NCBI GenBank assembly: GCA_001771055.1
Contig: MESS01000153.1
Span: 50,181 to 59,220 of the forward strand
DNA from: Caldithrix sp. RBG_13_44_9
GTDB lineage: Bacteria; Calditrichota; Calditrichia; RBG-13-44-9
Length of the DNA: 9,040 nucleotides
Direction: 5' to 3'
Every line of letters begins with the position of its first letter. Within the stretch, counting starts at the first letter, position 1. The notes beneath the pieces were generated by a model. The model had not been told where the DNA came from. It did not search any database and worked only from the letters and a program-made list of their open reading frames with translations. A program made the translations under genes and the position numbers. Positions 1 to 5,788 of this stretch are shown here, piece by piece.

Positions 1-50
1 TTAACTGGATTTCATTATACCCAACTTTCAATTGGCTTCCCTTGTTTATG

Positions 51-74
51 AAAAAAAACCGCTCTATTGAGCGG
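51..74 (-). terminator. Rho-independent terminator of the ffh-rplS operon
   Basis: On the minus strand, 17 bases past the rplS stop, there is a perfect 6-bp stem CCGCTC/GAGCGG with a 4-base loop (AATA), followed at once by eight T residues. This is a textbook intrinsic terminator. It sits where the minus-strand operon should end, which supports rplS being the last gene. Bases 1-50 beyond it hold no gene that I can support. Confidence 0.93.
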
Positions 75-90
75 CTGACGGAAAAGAGAC

Positions 91-435
91 CTACTTACTT
101 TCTTCTTTAATACGGGCTGATTTACCCTGCAGACCCCGCAGGTAATAAAGTTTGGCCCGGCGCACTTTACCCTTGCGCAGCAATTCAATTTTCTCGATCC
201 GGGGAGAGTGGAGGGAAAAGATCCGTTCCACTCCTACTCCGTTTGAAATTTTCCGTACTGTTACTGTGGAATTGATGCCATTATCATGACGCTTAATGCA
301 GACTCCGGAAAAGACCTGAATCCTTTCTTTATTACCCTCGATCACTTTCACATGTACTGCCAGGGTATCTCCCGGGGTGAAAGCAGGAATATCAGTCCGC
401 ATTTGACTGGCGGTGATGACATGAAGAATGTCCAT
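91..435 (-). CDS. rplS: 50S ribosomal protein L19
   Basis: L19 is a component of the large ribosomal subunit at the interface with the 30S subunit. The 114-residue product has the family's usual length and conserved core: PAFTPGDTLAVHVKVIEGNKER near residues 17-38, FSGVCI near 43-48, then TVRKISNGVGVERIF, HSPRIEKIE, and the C-terminal block RRAKLYYLRGLQGKSARIKE. The start is the ATG at 435-433. It lies one base after the trmD stop, with GGAGG at 443-447 spaced 7 bases away. It is the last gene of the operon, with the intrinsic terminator just downstream. Nothing is unusual about the protein, and the identification is secure. Confidence 0.98.
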   Translation of the reverse strand: MDILHVITASQMRTDIPAFTPGDTLAVHVKVIEGNKERIQVFSGVCIKRHDNGINSTVTVRKISNGVGVERIFSLHSPRIEKIELLRKGKVRRAKLYYLRGLQGKSARIKEESK

Positions 436-436
436 T

Positions 437-1174
437 TTATTTCCTCCGTACTTTTTTCTTTTTCTGCTGTTCTACATTATCAGTTAAATACTTTTCATAA
501 AGATCCGGCCGTCGCAGCCGGGTTCGTTCAATTTTTTGATTCAACCTCCACTCTTCAATCTTCTGATGATGACCGGAGACTAATACTTCCGGAACTGCCA
601 GGTCCTTAAAAACTTCCGGTCGGGTATAGTAAGGGCAATCCAGCAGGGAATTTTGAAAGGAGTCGGTCTTTGCTGAATCGATATCGCTCAATACCCCAGG
701 CCGTAAGCGGACGATGGCATCTACCATCAACAACACCGCAATCTCGCCGCCGGATAAAATAAAATCCCCTATCGATATTTCGTCCGTCACCCAGCTGTCA
801 ATCACTCTCTGATCTATGGCTTTATAATGTCCACAGATAAATACCAGATGATCTATCTCACTCAGTTCTTCCGCCGTCTGCTGGGTGAACAATTTCCCCT
901 GCGGTGTAGGAAAAATAACCCGGGCGGTTGACTGATCTTTTGGGTTGCGAAAAACATCCTCCAGGGAAGCAAATAACGGTTCGGGCTTCAGGATCATCCC
1001 GGGACCGCCTCCGTAGGGAGTATCATCCACCGTTCGATGTTTGTCGCTCGAAAAATCCCTCAGATCGACGAGATTTATCTGCAGATCAATTCGTTTACGG
1101 GCCTGTTTCAGGATGCTTTCATTCAACGGATCAGCCAGAATTTTCGGAAATACCGTGATCACATCTATTCGCAT
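437..1174 (-). CDS. trmD: tRNA (guanine-N1)-methyltransferase TrmD
   Basis: TrmD transfers a methyl group from SAM to N1 of G37 in tRNAs with a G at position 36, which prevents +1 frameshifting. It is a SPOUT-class enzyme with a trefoil knot and acts as a dimer. Visible family motifs, numbered from the chosen start, are YGGGPGM (54-60), CGHYKAIDQRV (114-124), DEISIGDFILSGGE (131-144), KTDSF (169-173) with the catalytic-position Asp, LLDCPYYTRPEV (177-188), SGHH (200-203) and RRPDL (221-225). The longest frame begins at a GTG at 1189. I prefer the ATG at 1174 because it begins with the conserved MRIDVITVFP, has GGAAGA 6 bases upstream, and overlaps the rimM stop as TGATG. This gives 245 residues, normal for the family. 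The tail is Lys/Arg-rich. CGHYK replaces the more common CGRYE, a variant I associate with FCB-group bacteria. Confidence 0.96.
   Translation of the reverse strand: MRIDVITVFPKILADPLNESILKQARKRIDLQINLVDLRDFSSDKHRTVDDTPYGGGPGMILKPEPLFASLEDVFRNPKDQSTARVIFPTPQGKLFTQQTAEELSEIDHLVFICGHYKAIDQRVIDSWVTDEISIGDFILSGGEIAVLLMVDAIVRLRPGVLSDIDSAKTDSFQNSLLDCPYYTRPEVFKDLAVPEVLVSGHHQKIEEWRLNQKIERTRLRRPDLYEKYLTDNVEQQKKKKVRRK
443..447 (-). promoter_or_regulatory. Shine-Dalgarno site of rplS inside the trmD 3' end
   Basis: GGAGG on the minus strand lies 7 bases before the rplS ATG. It is embedded in the last trmD codons (CGG AGG AAA TAA, encoding the Arg-Arg-Lys tail). Translation of trmD therefore passes directly over the rplS ribosome binding site, which suggests coupled translation. 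Confidence 0.8.
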
Positions 1175-1686
1175 CACATGTCTTCCCACAAACGAACGAT
1201 CACCTTTCCCTTTTCAAGGTCAATTCCCAGAACAAACTCAGCCACCAGCGGGACCAGGATTTCTTTCCCTTCGGTTTGAATAACCAGAAGGTCACTACTG
1301 CCGGCTGACGAGACTTCAGTGACCATGCCAAGGAAATTGTCACTGCTGTCGTAAACCTTCAATCCGCGCAGGTCATGGATAAAAAAATGATCTGGCGGTA
1401 ACTTTACTTTCTCGGTCTCCGGAAGAAACAATTCGCTTCCGCTGAATTCCCTGGCACTCTCCCGGTCGTCCAGATCTTCAAACTTCAGTAACAGCTGATG
1501 TCGATGATATTGGTGACCGGTCAAGATTTTTCGCAGTAATTCCGTTCCGGACTCGATATAGACCGCTTTAACCCTGGCAAAGCGGTTCTTGACATCTGAA
1601 TAGGCACTTACCTTTACCCACCCCTGAAAACCAAAAATCCCCAGGATTTTCCCAACCGCAATAAAACCTTCATGAACTTGAGACAT
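1174..1686 (-). CDS. rimM: 16S rRNA processing protein RimM
   Basis: RimM is an assembly factor that binds ribosomal protein S19 in the 30S head and promotes 16S rRNA maturation. The 170-residue product shows both family domains. The N-terminal RimM barrel carries VGKILGIFGFQGWVKV (11-26), with KFEDLDDRESARE further on (68-80). A C-terminal PRC-barrel begins near FFIHDLRGLKVY (101-112) and continues through LGMVTEVSSAGSSDLLVI and EILVPLVAEFVLGIDLEKGKV. Its stop overlaps the trmD start (TGATG), a common coupling of these two genes. The ATG at 1686 has no convincing Shine-Dalgarno site. The 56-base gap after the KH gene carries only a short GGGAT/ATCCC inverted repeat. Confidence 0.96.
   Translation of the reverse strand: MSQVHEGFIAVGKILGIFGFQGWVKVSAYSDVKNRFARVKAVYIESGTELLRKILTGHQYHRHQLLLKFEDLDDRESAREFSGSELFLPETEKVKLPPDHFFIHDLRGLKVYDSSDNFLGMVTEVSSAGSSDLLVIQTEGKEILVPLVAEFVLGIDLEKGKVIVRLWEDM
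1181..1186 (-). promoter_or_regulatory. Shine-Dalgarno site that decides the trmD start
   Basis: GGAAGA on the minus strand lies 6 bases before the ATG at 1174. The in-frame GTG at 1189 sits upstream of this site and would not use it. The site lies within the last codons of rimM. Confidence 0.65.
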
Positions 1687-1742
1687 ATTTTGAAAGATCA
1701 GGGATACTTAATCCCAAATCTCTATTGCCAGAAATATAATTC

Positions 1743-1973
1743 TTACTCTAAAATTTCCAGAACCGCTCTTTTTCCAATTTTAGCGGCCGAAGCGCCCAAC
1801 AGGGTGCGGATGGCCTTGGCGGTTTGTCCTCTCTTCCCGATCACTTTCCCCAGGTCTCCGTCACCAACTCGCAGTTCATAAACCGTTACGCGCTCTCCTT
1901 CAACCTCTGTCACCTCTACTTCTTCCGGTTTATCGACCAGATGCTTGGCGATGAATTCGATAAATTCTTTCAT
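1743..1973 (-). CDS. khpA: KH-domain RNA-binding protein, KhpA family
   Basis: This is a small single-KH-domain RNA-binding protein of 76 residues (KhpA/YlqC type, UPF0109). In Gram-positive bacteria the family partners with KhpB and binds small RNAs, affecting cell division and RNA turnover; its role in this lineage is not established. The KH signature GKVIGKRGQTAKAIRTLL (42-59) holds the GxxG loop as GKRG, preceded by VTVYELRVGDGDLG. Its place between rpsP and rimM is the standard one for this family in many phyla. The ATG at 1973 has an excellent ribosome binding site, AAGGAGGA at 1981-1988. No partner khpB is visible in the window. Confidence 0.93.
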   Translation of the reverse strand: MKEFIEFIAKHLVDKPEEVEVTEVEGERVTVYELRVGDGDLGKVIGKRGQTAKAIRTLLGASAAKIGKRAVLEILE

Positions 1974-1980
1974 TTCCAGA

Positions 1981-1988
1981 TCCTCCTT
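1981..1988 (-). promoter_or_regulatory. Strong Shine-Dalgarno site of the KH gene
   Basis: AAGGAGGA on the minus strand, 7 bases before the ATG at 1973, is a near-perfect anti-16S match. It shows that this organism uses canonical Shine-Dalgarno initiation, which bears on its taxonomic placement. Confidence 0.85.
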
Positions 1989-2055
1989 AGCACAAGTTAG
2001 TTGGTTGAACGAATCATAAATCGCACTGCTTCAACAGGTTATGGTTTTCAGAGTC

Positions 2056-2577
2056 TCATTTATTTTCGTCGCTAGTTTCAGCAGCAGGAGCTTCCGGCTT
2101 TTCTGCCGGAGTCTCGGATTTGACAGCGGTTTCCGGCTGGGCTGCAGCAGTTTTTTCAACTTCACCAGCTGTTTCAGCTTTAGCTGACTCCTGTTTTGCT
2201 TTCTTGCGTCGTTCCCTTTCAGATTCTTTTTTTGCTTCCAGCCGTTTGGCTCTCTCTATCTGAAGCACCTCCCATTTCCGAAGTTCTTCAGTGATCTTTT
2301 CCTCCGCCACTCCCTGTTTTTTCAGATCAAACTTTAATATAATTCCCTGACGACTCAGGATGTTACGAACTGTTTTGCTTGGAGTTGCCCCCACACCCAG
2401 CCAGTAAAGAGCCCGATCTTCCTGCACGCTCACCGTCTCGGGATGTGTCAAAGGATTATAGTGGCCAATTTCTTCGATAAAACGTCCGTCCCGCGGAGCA
2501 CGTGAATCAGTGGCAATGATCCGGTAAAAAGGACGTTTCTTTCTACCTAAGCGACGTAATCTCAATTTTACTGCCAA
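2056..2577 (-). CDS. rpsP: 30S ribosomal protein S16 with long charged C-terminal tail
   Basis: S16 is a primary assembly protein of the 30S body. Residues 1 to about 88 match the full S16 domain: VKLRLRRLGRKKRPFYRI, ATDSRAPRDGRFIEEIGHYNP, and GVGATPSKTVRNILSRQG. The remaining 85 or so residues form an extension that is first helical and Arg/Lys/Glu-rich (about 95-130), then Ala/Glu/Pro/Thr-rich low complexity to residue 173. Compact S16 proteins are 80-90 residues, though extended forms are known in Bacteroidota and some other groups. The start is TTG at 2577-2575. It gives the canonical Met-Ala-Val-Lys N-terminus and has GGAGG 6 bases upstream; the nearby ATG is out of frame. ffh ends 36 bases upstream. 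Confidence 0.96.
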   Translation of the reverse strand: MAVKLRLRRLGRKKRPFYRIIATDSRAPRDGRFIEEIGHYNPLTHPETVSVQEDRALYWLGVGATPSKTVRNILSRQGIILKFDLKKQGVAEEKITEELRKWEVLQIERAKRLEAKKESERERRKKAKQESAKAETAGEVEKTAAAQPETAVKSETPAEKPEAPAAETSDENK

Positions 2578-2583
2578 AATGAA

Positions 2584-2588
2584 CCTCC
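2584..2588 (-). promoter_or_regulatory. Shine-Dalgarno site supporting the TTG start of rpsP
   Basis: GGAGG on the minus strand lies 6 bases before TTG at 2577. The ATG that overlaps this motif is in a different frame, and no in-frame ATG lies nearby. The site therefore fixes TTG as the rpsP initiation codon. Confidence 0.75.
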
Positions 2589-2613
2589 ATTGGTTATTCG
2601 AATTTATTGTTCT

Positions 2614-3939
2614 CTAAAAAGGCATCATACCAGGCCGGAAAGACCCCTTCAACTTTCCACCCTTCAATTTTCTAAAAAGTTTGCGCATCTCCTCAAACTG
2701 ATTCAGCAGCTGATTCACATCCTGCACCCGGGTACCACTTCCAATGGCGATTCGCCTCCGCCGGCTGCCATTGATGAGTTGAGGCTTGTGCCGTTCGAGC
2801 GGGGTCATGGAATTGATGATTGCTTCCACCCGGCTGAAGGCTTTATCATCTACTGATACATTTTTCAGCTGTTTCCCGATCCCGGGAACCATTCCCAGAA
2901 TCTGATCCAGCGGTCCCATCTTTTTAATTTGTTGAAGCTGATGATAAAAATCTTCCAGATTGAACTGCTCACGGCGCAGTTTTTCTTCAAACTTTCTGGC
3001 TTCAGATACATCAATACTTTCCTGAGCTTTTTCCACCAGACTCACCACATCGCCCATCCCCAAAATGCGGGAGGCCAGCCGGTCCGGGTGGAAAGCCTCT
3101 ATGGCATCAGGTTTTTCCCCGATACCGATGAACTTAATCGGGCGATCGGTGACCTGCCGGATAGAAAGTGCCGCTCCTCCCCGGGCATCACCATCCATCT
3201 TGGTCAATACTACCCCGTGATAATCCAACCGCTCCAGGAATTGTTTAGCCGCAGTGACCGCATCCTGGCCGGTCATGCCATCAGCGACAAATAAAATTTC
3301 ACCAGGCTTCAGTTCTTTCTTAACTCTTTCCAGCTCCTGCATCATCTCTTCATCGATGTGCAGTCGGCCAGCGGTGTCTAAAATCACCACATCACAGCCT
3401 TGCTGCCGGGCAGCATTAATAGAACCCTGGCATATTTTCAGCGCATCCTCACTGTTTTCCGAATAGACCGGGATATTCAGGCTTTTACCCAAAACCTGCA
3501 GTTGGCTCACAGCTGCCGGTCGGTAAACATCTGCCGCTACCAGCATGGGCTGCCGCCCCCTCTTCCGCAAATAATGAGCCAGCTTTGCGGCAAAGGTAGT
3601 CTTTCCTGAACCCTGCAATCCGCACAGCATCACCACTGCCGGCGGAATTCCGGCCAATTTTAACTCCGAATGGGCCTTGCCCATCAATCGGACCAGCTCA
3701 TCGTGCACAATTTTGACGATTTGTTGACCAGGGGTAACACTGCGCAGGACCTCCTCACCCACTGCCTGCTGCTGGACTTTTTCAATGAAGTCCTTTACCA
3801 CCCGATAATTGACATCTGCTTCCAGTAGAGACCGTCTGATTTCTTTCAGTGATTCCGCAATATTACTTTCGGTAATCTTACCCTGTCCCCGGAGCCTCTT
3901 CAGTGTCGATTCCAATCTCGCCGTCAGGTCTTCAAACAT
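2614..3939 (-). CDS. ffh: Signal recognition particle GTPase Ffh
   Basis: Ffh is the protein subunit of the bacterial signal recognition particle. It binds 4.5S/SRP RNA and signal sequences, and delivers ribosomes to FtsY at the membrane. The 441-residue product has the N domain (1 to about 95), then the G domain with P-loop GLQGSGKTT (107-115), DVYRPAA (137-143), DTAGRLH (188-194), GMTGQDAV (221-228) and TKMDGDARGGAALS (246-259). A linker with GIGEKPDAIEAFHPDR and RILGMGDVVSLVEKA leads to the M domain, with the RNA-binding segment SRRRRIAIGSGTRVQDVNQLL (392-412). The tail is short, and the finger-loop and C-terminus look only modestly Met-rich. It is the first gene of the operon. The ATG at 3939 has only a weak ribosome binding site. 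Confidence 0.98.
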   Translation of the reverse strand: MFEDLTARLESTLKRLRGQGKITESNIAESLKEIRRSLLEADVNYRVVKDFIEKVQQQAVGEEVLRSVTPGQQIVKIVHDELVRLMGKAHSELKLAGIPPAVVMLCGLQGSGKTTFAAKLAHYLRKRGRQPMLVAADVYRPAAVSQLQVLGKSLNIPVYSENSEDALKICQGSINAARQQGCDVVILDTAGRLHIDEEMMQELERVKKELKPGEILFVADGMTGQDAVTAAKQFLERLDYHGVVLTKMDGDARGGAALSIRQVTDRPIKFIGIGEKPDAIEAFHPDRLASRILGMGDVVSLVEKAQESIDVSEARKFEEKLRREQFNLEDFYHQLQQIKKMGPLDQILGMVPGIGKQLKNVSVDDKAFSRVEAIINSMTPLERHKPQLINGSRRRRIAIGSGTRVQDVNQLLNQFEEMRKLFRKLKGGKLKGSFRPGMMPF

Positions 3940-4254
3940 ACCAAATGAGCTTTCTTACCGATTCAACAATACGATTCCTTATTAAAAAGCTTGATAATTT
4001 AAAGAGTATAATAAATTTTTGCAATAATTTTTTATGATTTACCAATACTACGGAAATTATAAAGCGGGACTTAATAGGAAGGCGGTTTTCCCTCCCCCAA
4101 CAGAACAGATTTTCAATTTTTTTTAGGGATGATCGTCATGATCAGGTGTGTTATGGTCATTCAATCGCAGTTGGATTGAAAATTCATGGCATGATTAATA
4201 AATAGATTTGAATCGAATCACCTGATATTGAAGATCCAACCGGCTTCAGGATAC
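3940..4254. other. 315-base intergenic region upstream of ffh
   Basis: This stretch separates the ffh start from the stop of the upstream beta-CASP gene, both on the minus strand. It is AT-rich near ffh (3960-4060) and should hold the operon promoter. I see no RNA gene; in particular there is no SRP RNA GGAAG/GCAGCC-type core. I also see no protein-coding frame worth calling. It contains small inverted repeats: TCAATC/GATTGA at 4161-4166 and 4174-4179, and ATCAGGTG/CACCTGAT at 4141-4148 and 4219-4226. Neither is followed by a T-run on the minus strand, so no terminator for the upstream gene is evident. Confidence 0.6.
3996..4024 (-). promoter_or_regulatory. Possible promoter of the ffh-rplS operon
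   Basis: On the minus strand, TTGCAA (4024-4019) and TAAATT (4001-3996) are separated by 17 bases. Each matches 4 of 6 bases of the sigma-70 consensus. This would give a leader of about 50 bases before ffh. The region is AT-rich, so chance matches are likely. An alternative -10, TATACT at 4010-4005, lacks a good -35. Confidence 0.22.
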
Positions 4255-5601
4255 TCAGCCCAAAGTAATTTCCTGGTGTTTTTCTGGCAGGATAATTTGC
4301 TCGGCAAGTCGTTTTTCTTCCAGTCGTTCCTTCATCCAGCCCTGGGAGGATAATTCCCCGTGACAGAGAATGACCTGACGCGGCCGGAGCTGTTCCACCA
4401 TGCTTATCAACTCCTCCCGGTGAGAGTGGGCAGAAAAGTAAAAAGTTTCCAATCCGCAATGGATATCTTCTACCCCGAATACCTCCCGGATCTTCTGCTG
4501 ATTGCCCTGCCGCAAGGAGCCCCCGGGAGTTTCCGGATCCGCCCAACCTACCAGGGCAATCCCATTGCGGCGATCCAGCAGGAAATCGCTGGCAATTTCA
4601 TAGGATAAAGTATTGGGCATCATCATGCCCGAGGTAGCTAATATGATACTGGGTTTCCGGAATTTTTTCCGGTAAAGAGTATCACCGGTTATGGTTTTCA
4701 AAAGTTTCGCCTTATAATCCGGATATATTTTATGCAGCAGGCGATCATAAATTCTATTGATCTTTATCCCCATTCCGATCAGATACAGCGGAACCGGCGG
4801 TATTTTCTGCTGGGTGATCAGGCGATGCAGGAGCAGCATGATCTCCTGGGTCCTTCCCAGTGCAAACACCGGAATTAAAATTGCACCGCCGAATTGAATC
4901 CGTTCCTTGATAAAATGAACCAACCGATTGATCTCTGATGGACGCTTAATGAACGGAGCGGTTTCATTATCCCCATAAGTGGTTTCGGTGATCAGGATGT
5001 CGGTACCTGCCGGATATTTTGCACCTCGAAGAATAAACTGCGGACTCTTCTTGGTATTCCCGGTATAGAATATCCTGGTACCCTTCCACCGAATTTCTAT
5101 TCCGGCGGATCCCAATATATGACCGGCATCCCAGAACTGGATGGTAATTTCACTTTCCTGAAAGCCGTGGATTTTGAAAGGAAAGTTGTAGGCAAAAGAT
5201 TGGAAGAGAAACAGCAAATGGTCAATTTCCTGTTCTAAATAGCAGGGTTGATATCGAGTTCTTTCCAAATGGACGCGGCGTTCCTGAACTTTTAGATAGT
5301 GGTATAACATGATCTCACTCAAAGCAGCAGTTGCCGGTGTCAGATAAATCCGGGCTTCGGGAAAATGCCGAAGCGCTATGGGGAGAGAACCCAAATGATC
5401 CAAATGGGCATGGGAAATAATGACGGCATTCACCGGCTGCCCCTTCAGGCGTTCATATTCTGGCACTACCGGTGCGGCAGAAGGGTGCGGATCGATCCCC
5501 GCATCCAGCAGAATTCCCCAGCGGCCTAATCTCAGGTAGTGCGAAGACGCCCCAATCCGGCTGGTTTCTCCCAGCGCCAAATATGTGATTTCATTTTTCA
5601 T
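4255..5601 (-). CDS. beta-CASP MBL-fold nuclease-like protein with altered motif 4
   Basis: This is a homologue of the CPSF73/Ysh1-type metallo-beta-lactamase nucleases, which cleave RNA with two zinc ions held between an MBL and a beta-CASP domain. Numbered from the ATG at 5601 (448 residues), it shows LLDAG (31-35), HAHLDH (64-69), DAGHILGSAG (158-167), motif A TETTYGD (205-211), FALGRTQE (246-253), motif B SAHSH (390-394) and motif C CHGE (413-416), in the expected order. Motif 4, normally YTGD with a metal-bridging Asp, reads YTGN (179-182); the codon AAT is at 5058-5056. The usual SAHxD is SAHSH. The other metal-ligand motifs are intact. A TTG directly before the ATG is the alternative start; no clear ribosome binding site is seen for either. 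The substrate is unknown, and the protein may be a weak nuclease or a non-catalytic RNA binder. Confidence 0.85.
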   Translation of the reverse strand: MKNEITYLALGETSRIGASSHYLRLGRWGILLDAGIDPHPSAAPVVPEYERLKGQPVNAVIISHAHLDHLGSLPIALRHFPEARIYLTPATAALSEIMLYHYLKVQERRVHLERTRYQPCYLEQEIDHLLFLFQSFAYNFPFKIHGFQESEITIQFWDAGHILGSAGIEIRWKGTRIFYTGNTKKSPQFILRGAKYPAGTDILITETTYGDNETAPFIKRPSEINRLVHFIKERIQFGGAILIPVFALGRTQEIMLLLHRLITQQKIPPVPLYLIGMGIKINRIYDRLLHKIYPDYKAKLLKTITGDTLYRKKFRKPSIILATSGMMMPNTLSYEIASDFLLDRRNGIALVGWADPETPGGSLRQGNQQKIREVFGVEDIHCGLETFYFSAHSHREELISMVEQLRPRQVILCHGELSSQGWMKERLEEKRLAEQIILPEKHQEITLG

Positions 5602-5731
5602 CAAATCAATTTCAACAAAATTTCGAATAACATAGAGATAGTTACCGTGAATGATGATAAAATCTCAGAGCAATATAAAATGATGGATAACACACTAACA
5701 AATAAAAATTTTACCCGATATTACGACTGAA

Positions 5732-5760
5732 TTGAATTTTCCATAAATTTTAATTAATAT
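5732..5760 (+). promoter_or_regulatory. Possible promoter of the plus-strand MBL gene
   Basis: TTGAAT (5732-5737) and TAATAT (5755-5760) are separated by exactly 17 bases, each 4 of 6 to the sigma-70 consensus. The spacing predicts a leader of about 20 bases before the ATG at 5789. The AT-rich context makes a chance match possible. Confidence 0.33.
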
Positions 5761-5777
5761 ATGGACCGAATAATACC

Positions 5778-5782
5778 GGAGA
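5778..5782 (+). promoter_or_regulatory. Ribosome binding site of the plus-strand MBL gene
   Basis: GGAGA lies 6 bases before the ATG at 5789. It supports this start, which also gives the expected N-terminal strand of the MBL fold. Confidence 0.65.
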
Positions 5783-5788
5783 TTACTT

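Larger units (their letters stand above)
5602..5788. other. Divergent intergenic region between the two MBL genes
   Basis: These 187 AT-rich bases should contain promoters for both diverging genes. On the plus strand a short open frame from GTG at 5647 to the TGA at 5730 (27 codons) has no ribosome binding site that I would trust. It contains the peptide YKMMDN (5674-5691), which recurs in the downstream MBL protein at residues 100-105. I do not call it a gene. Confidence 0.45.

Noticed and set aside
14..19. TATAAT on the minus strand just past the operon terminator, as a promoter for the next gene
   Set aside because: No -35-like hexamer lies at 16-18 bases, and no gene is visible before the window edge, so it stays an unsupported six-base match.
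1174..1189. GTG at 1189 as the trmD start
   Set aside because: It lies upstream of the Shine-Dalgarno site and adds five residues before the conserved MRIDVITVFP start. The TGATG overlap favours the ATG at 1174.
1701..1715. GGGAT/ATCCC hairpin between the KH gene and rimM as a terminator or regulatory element
   Set aside because: The stem is only 5 bp with no T-run, and it lies inside a tightly organised operon.
2004..2035. GTTGAA/TTCAAC inverted repeat between rpsP and the KH gene
   Set aside because: A 6-bp stem with a 20-base loop is expected by chance and shows no supporting features.
4129..4179. 16-codon plus-strand frame starting ATG at 4129
   Set aside because: It is very short, has no properly spaced ribosome binding site, and no recognisable sequence.
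4141..4226. ATCAGGTG/CACCTGAT pair, 70 bases apart, as a structured RNA or operator
   Set aside because: One perfect 8-bp inverted pair is about what chance gives in a 315-base region, and there is no T-run or other conserved core.
4184..4546. 120-residue minus-strand open frame overlapping the 3' end of the beta-CASP gene
   Set aside because: It is a shadow of the beta-CASP coding frame, with no family resemblance and no ribosome binding site.
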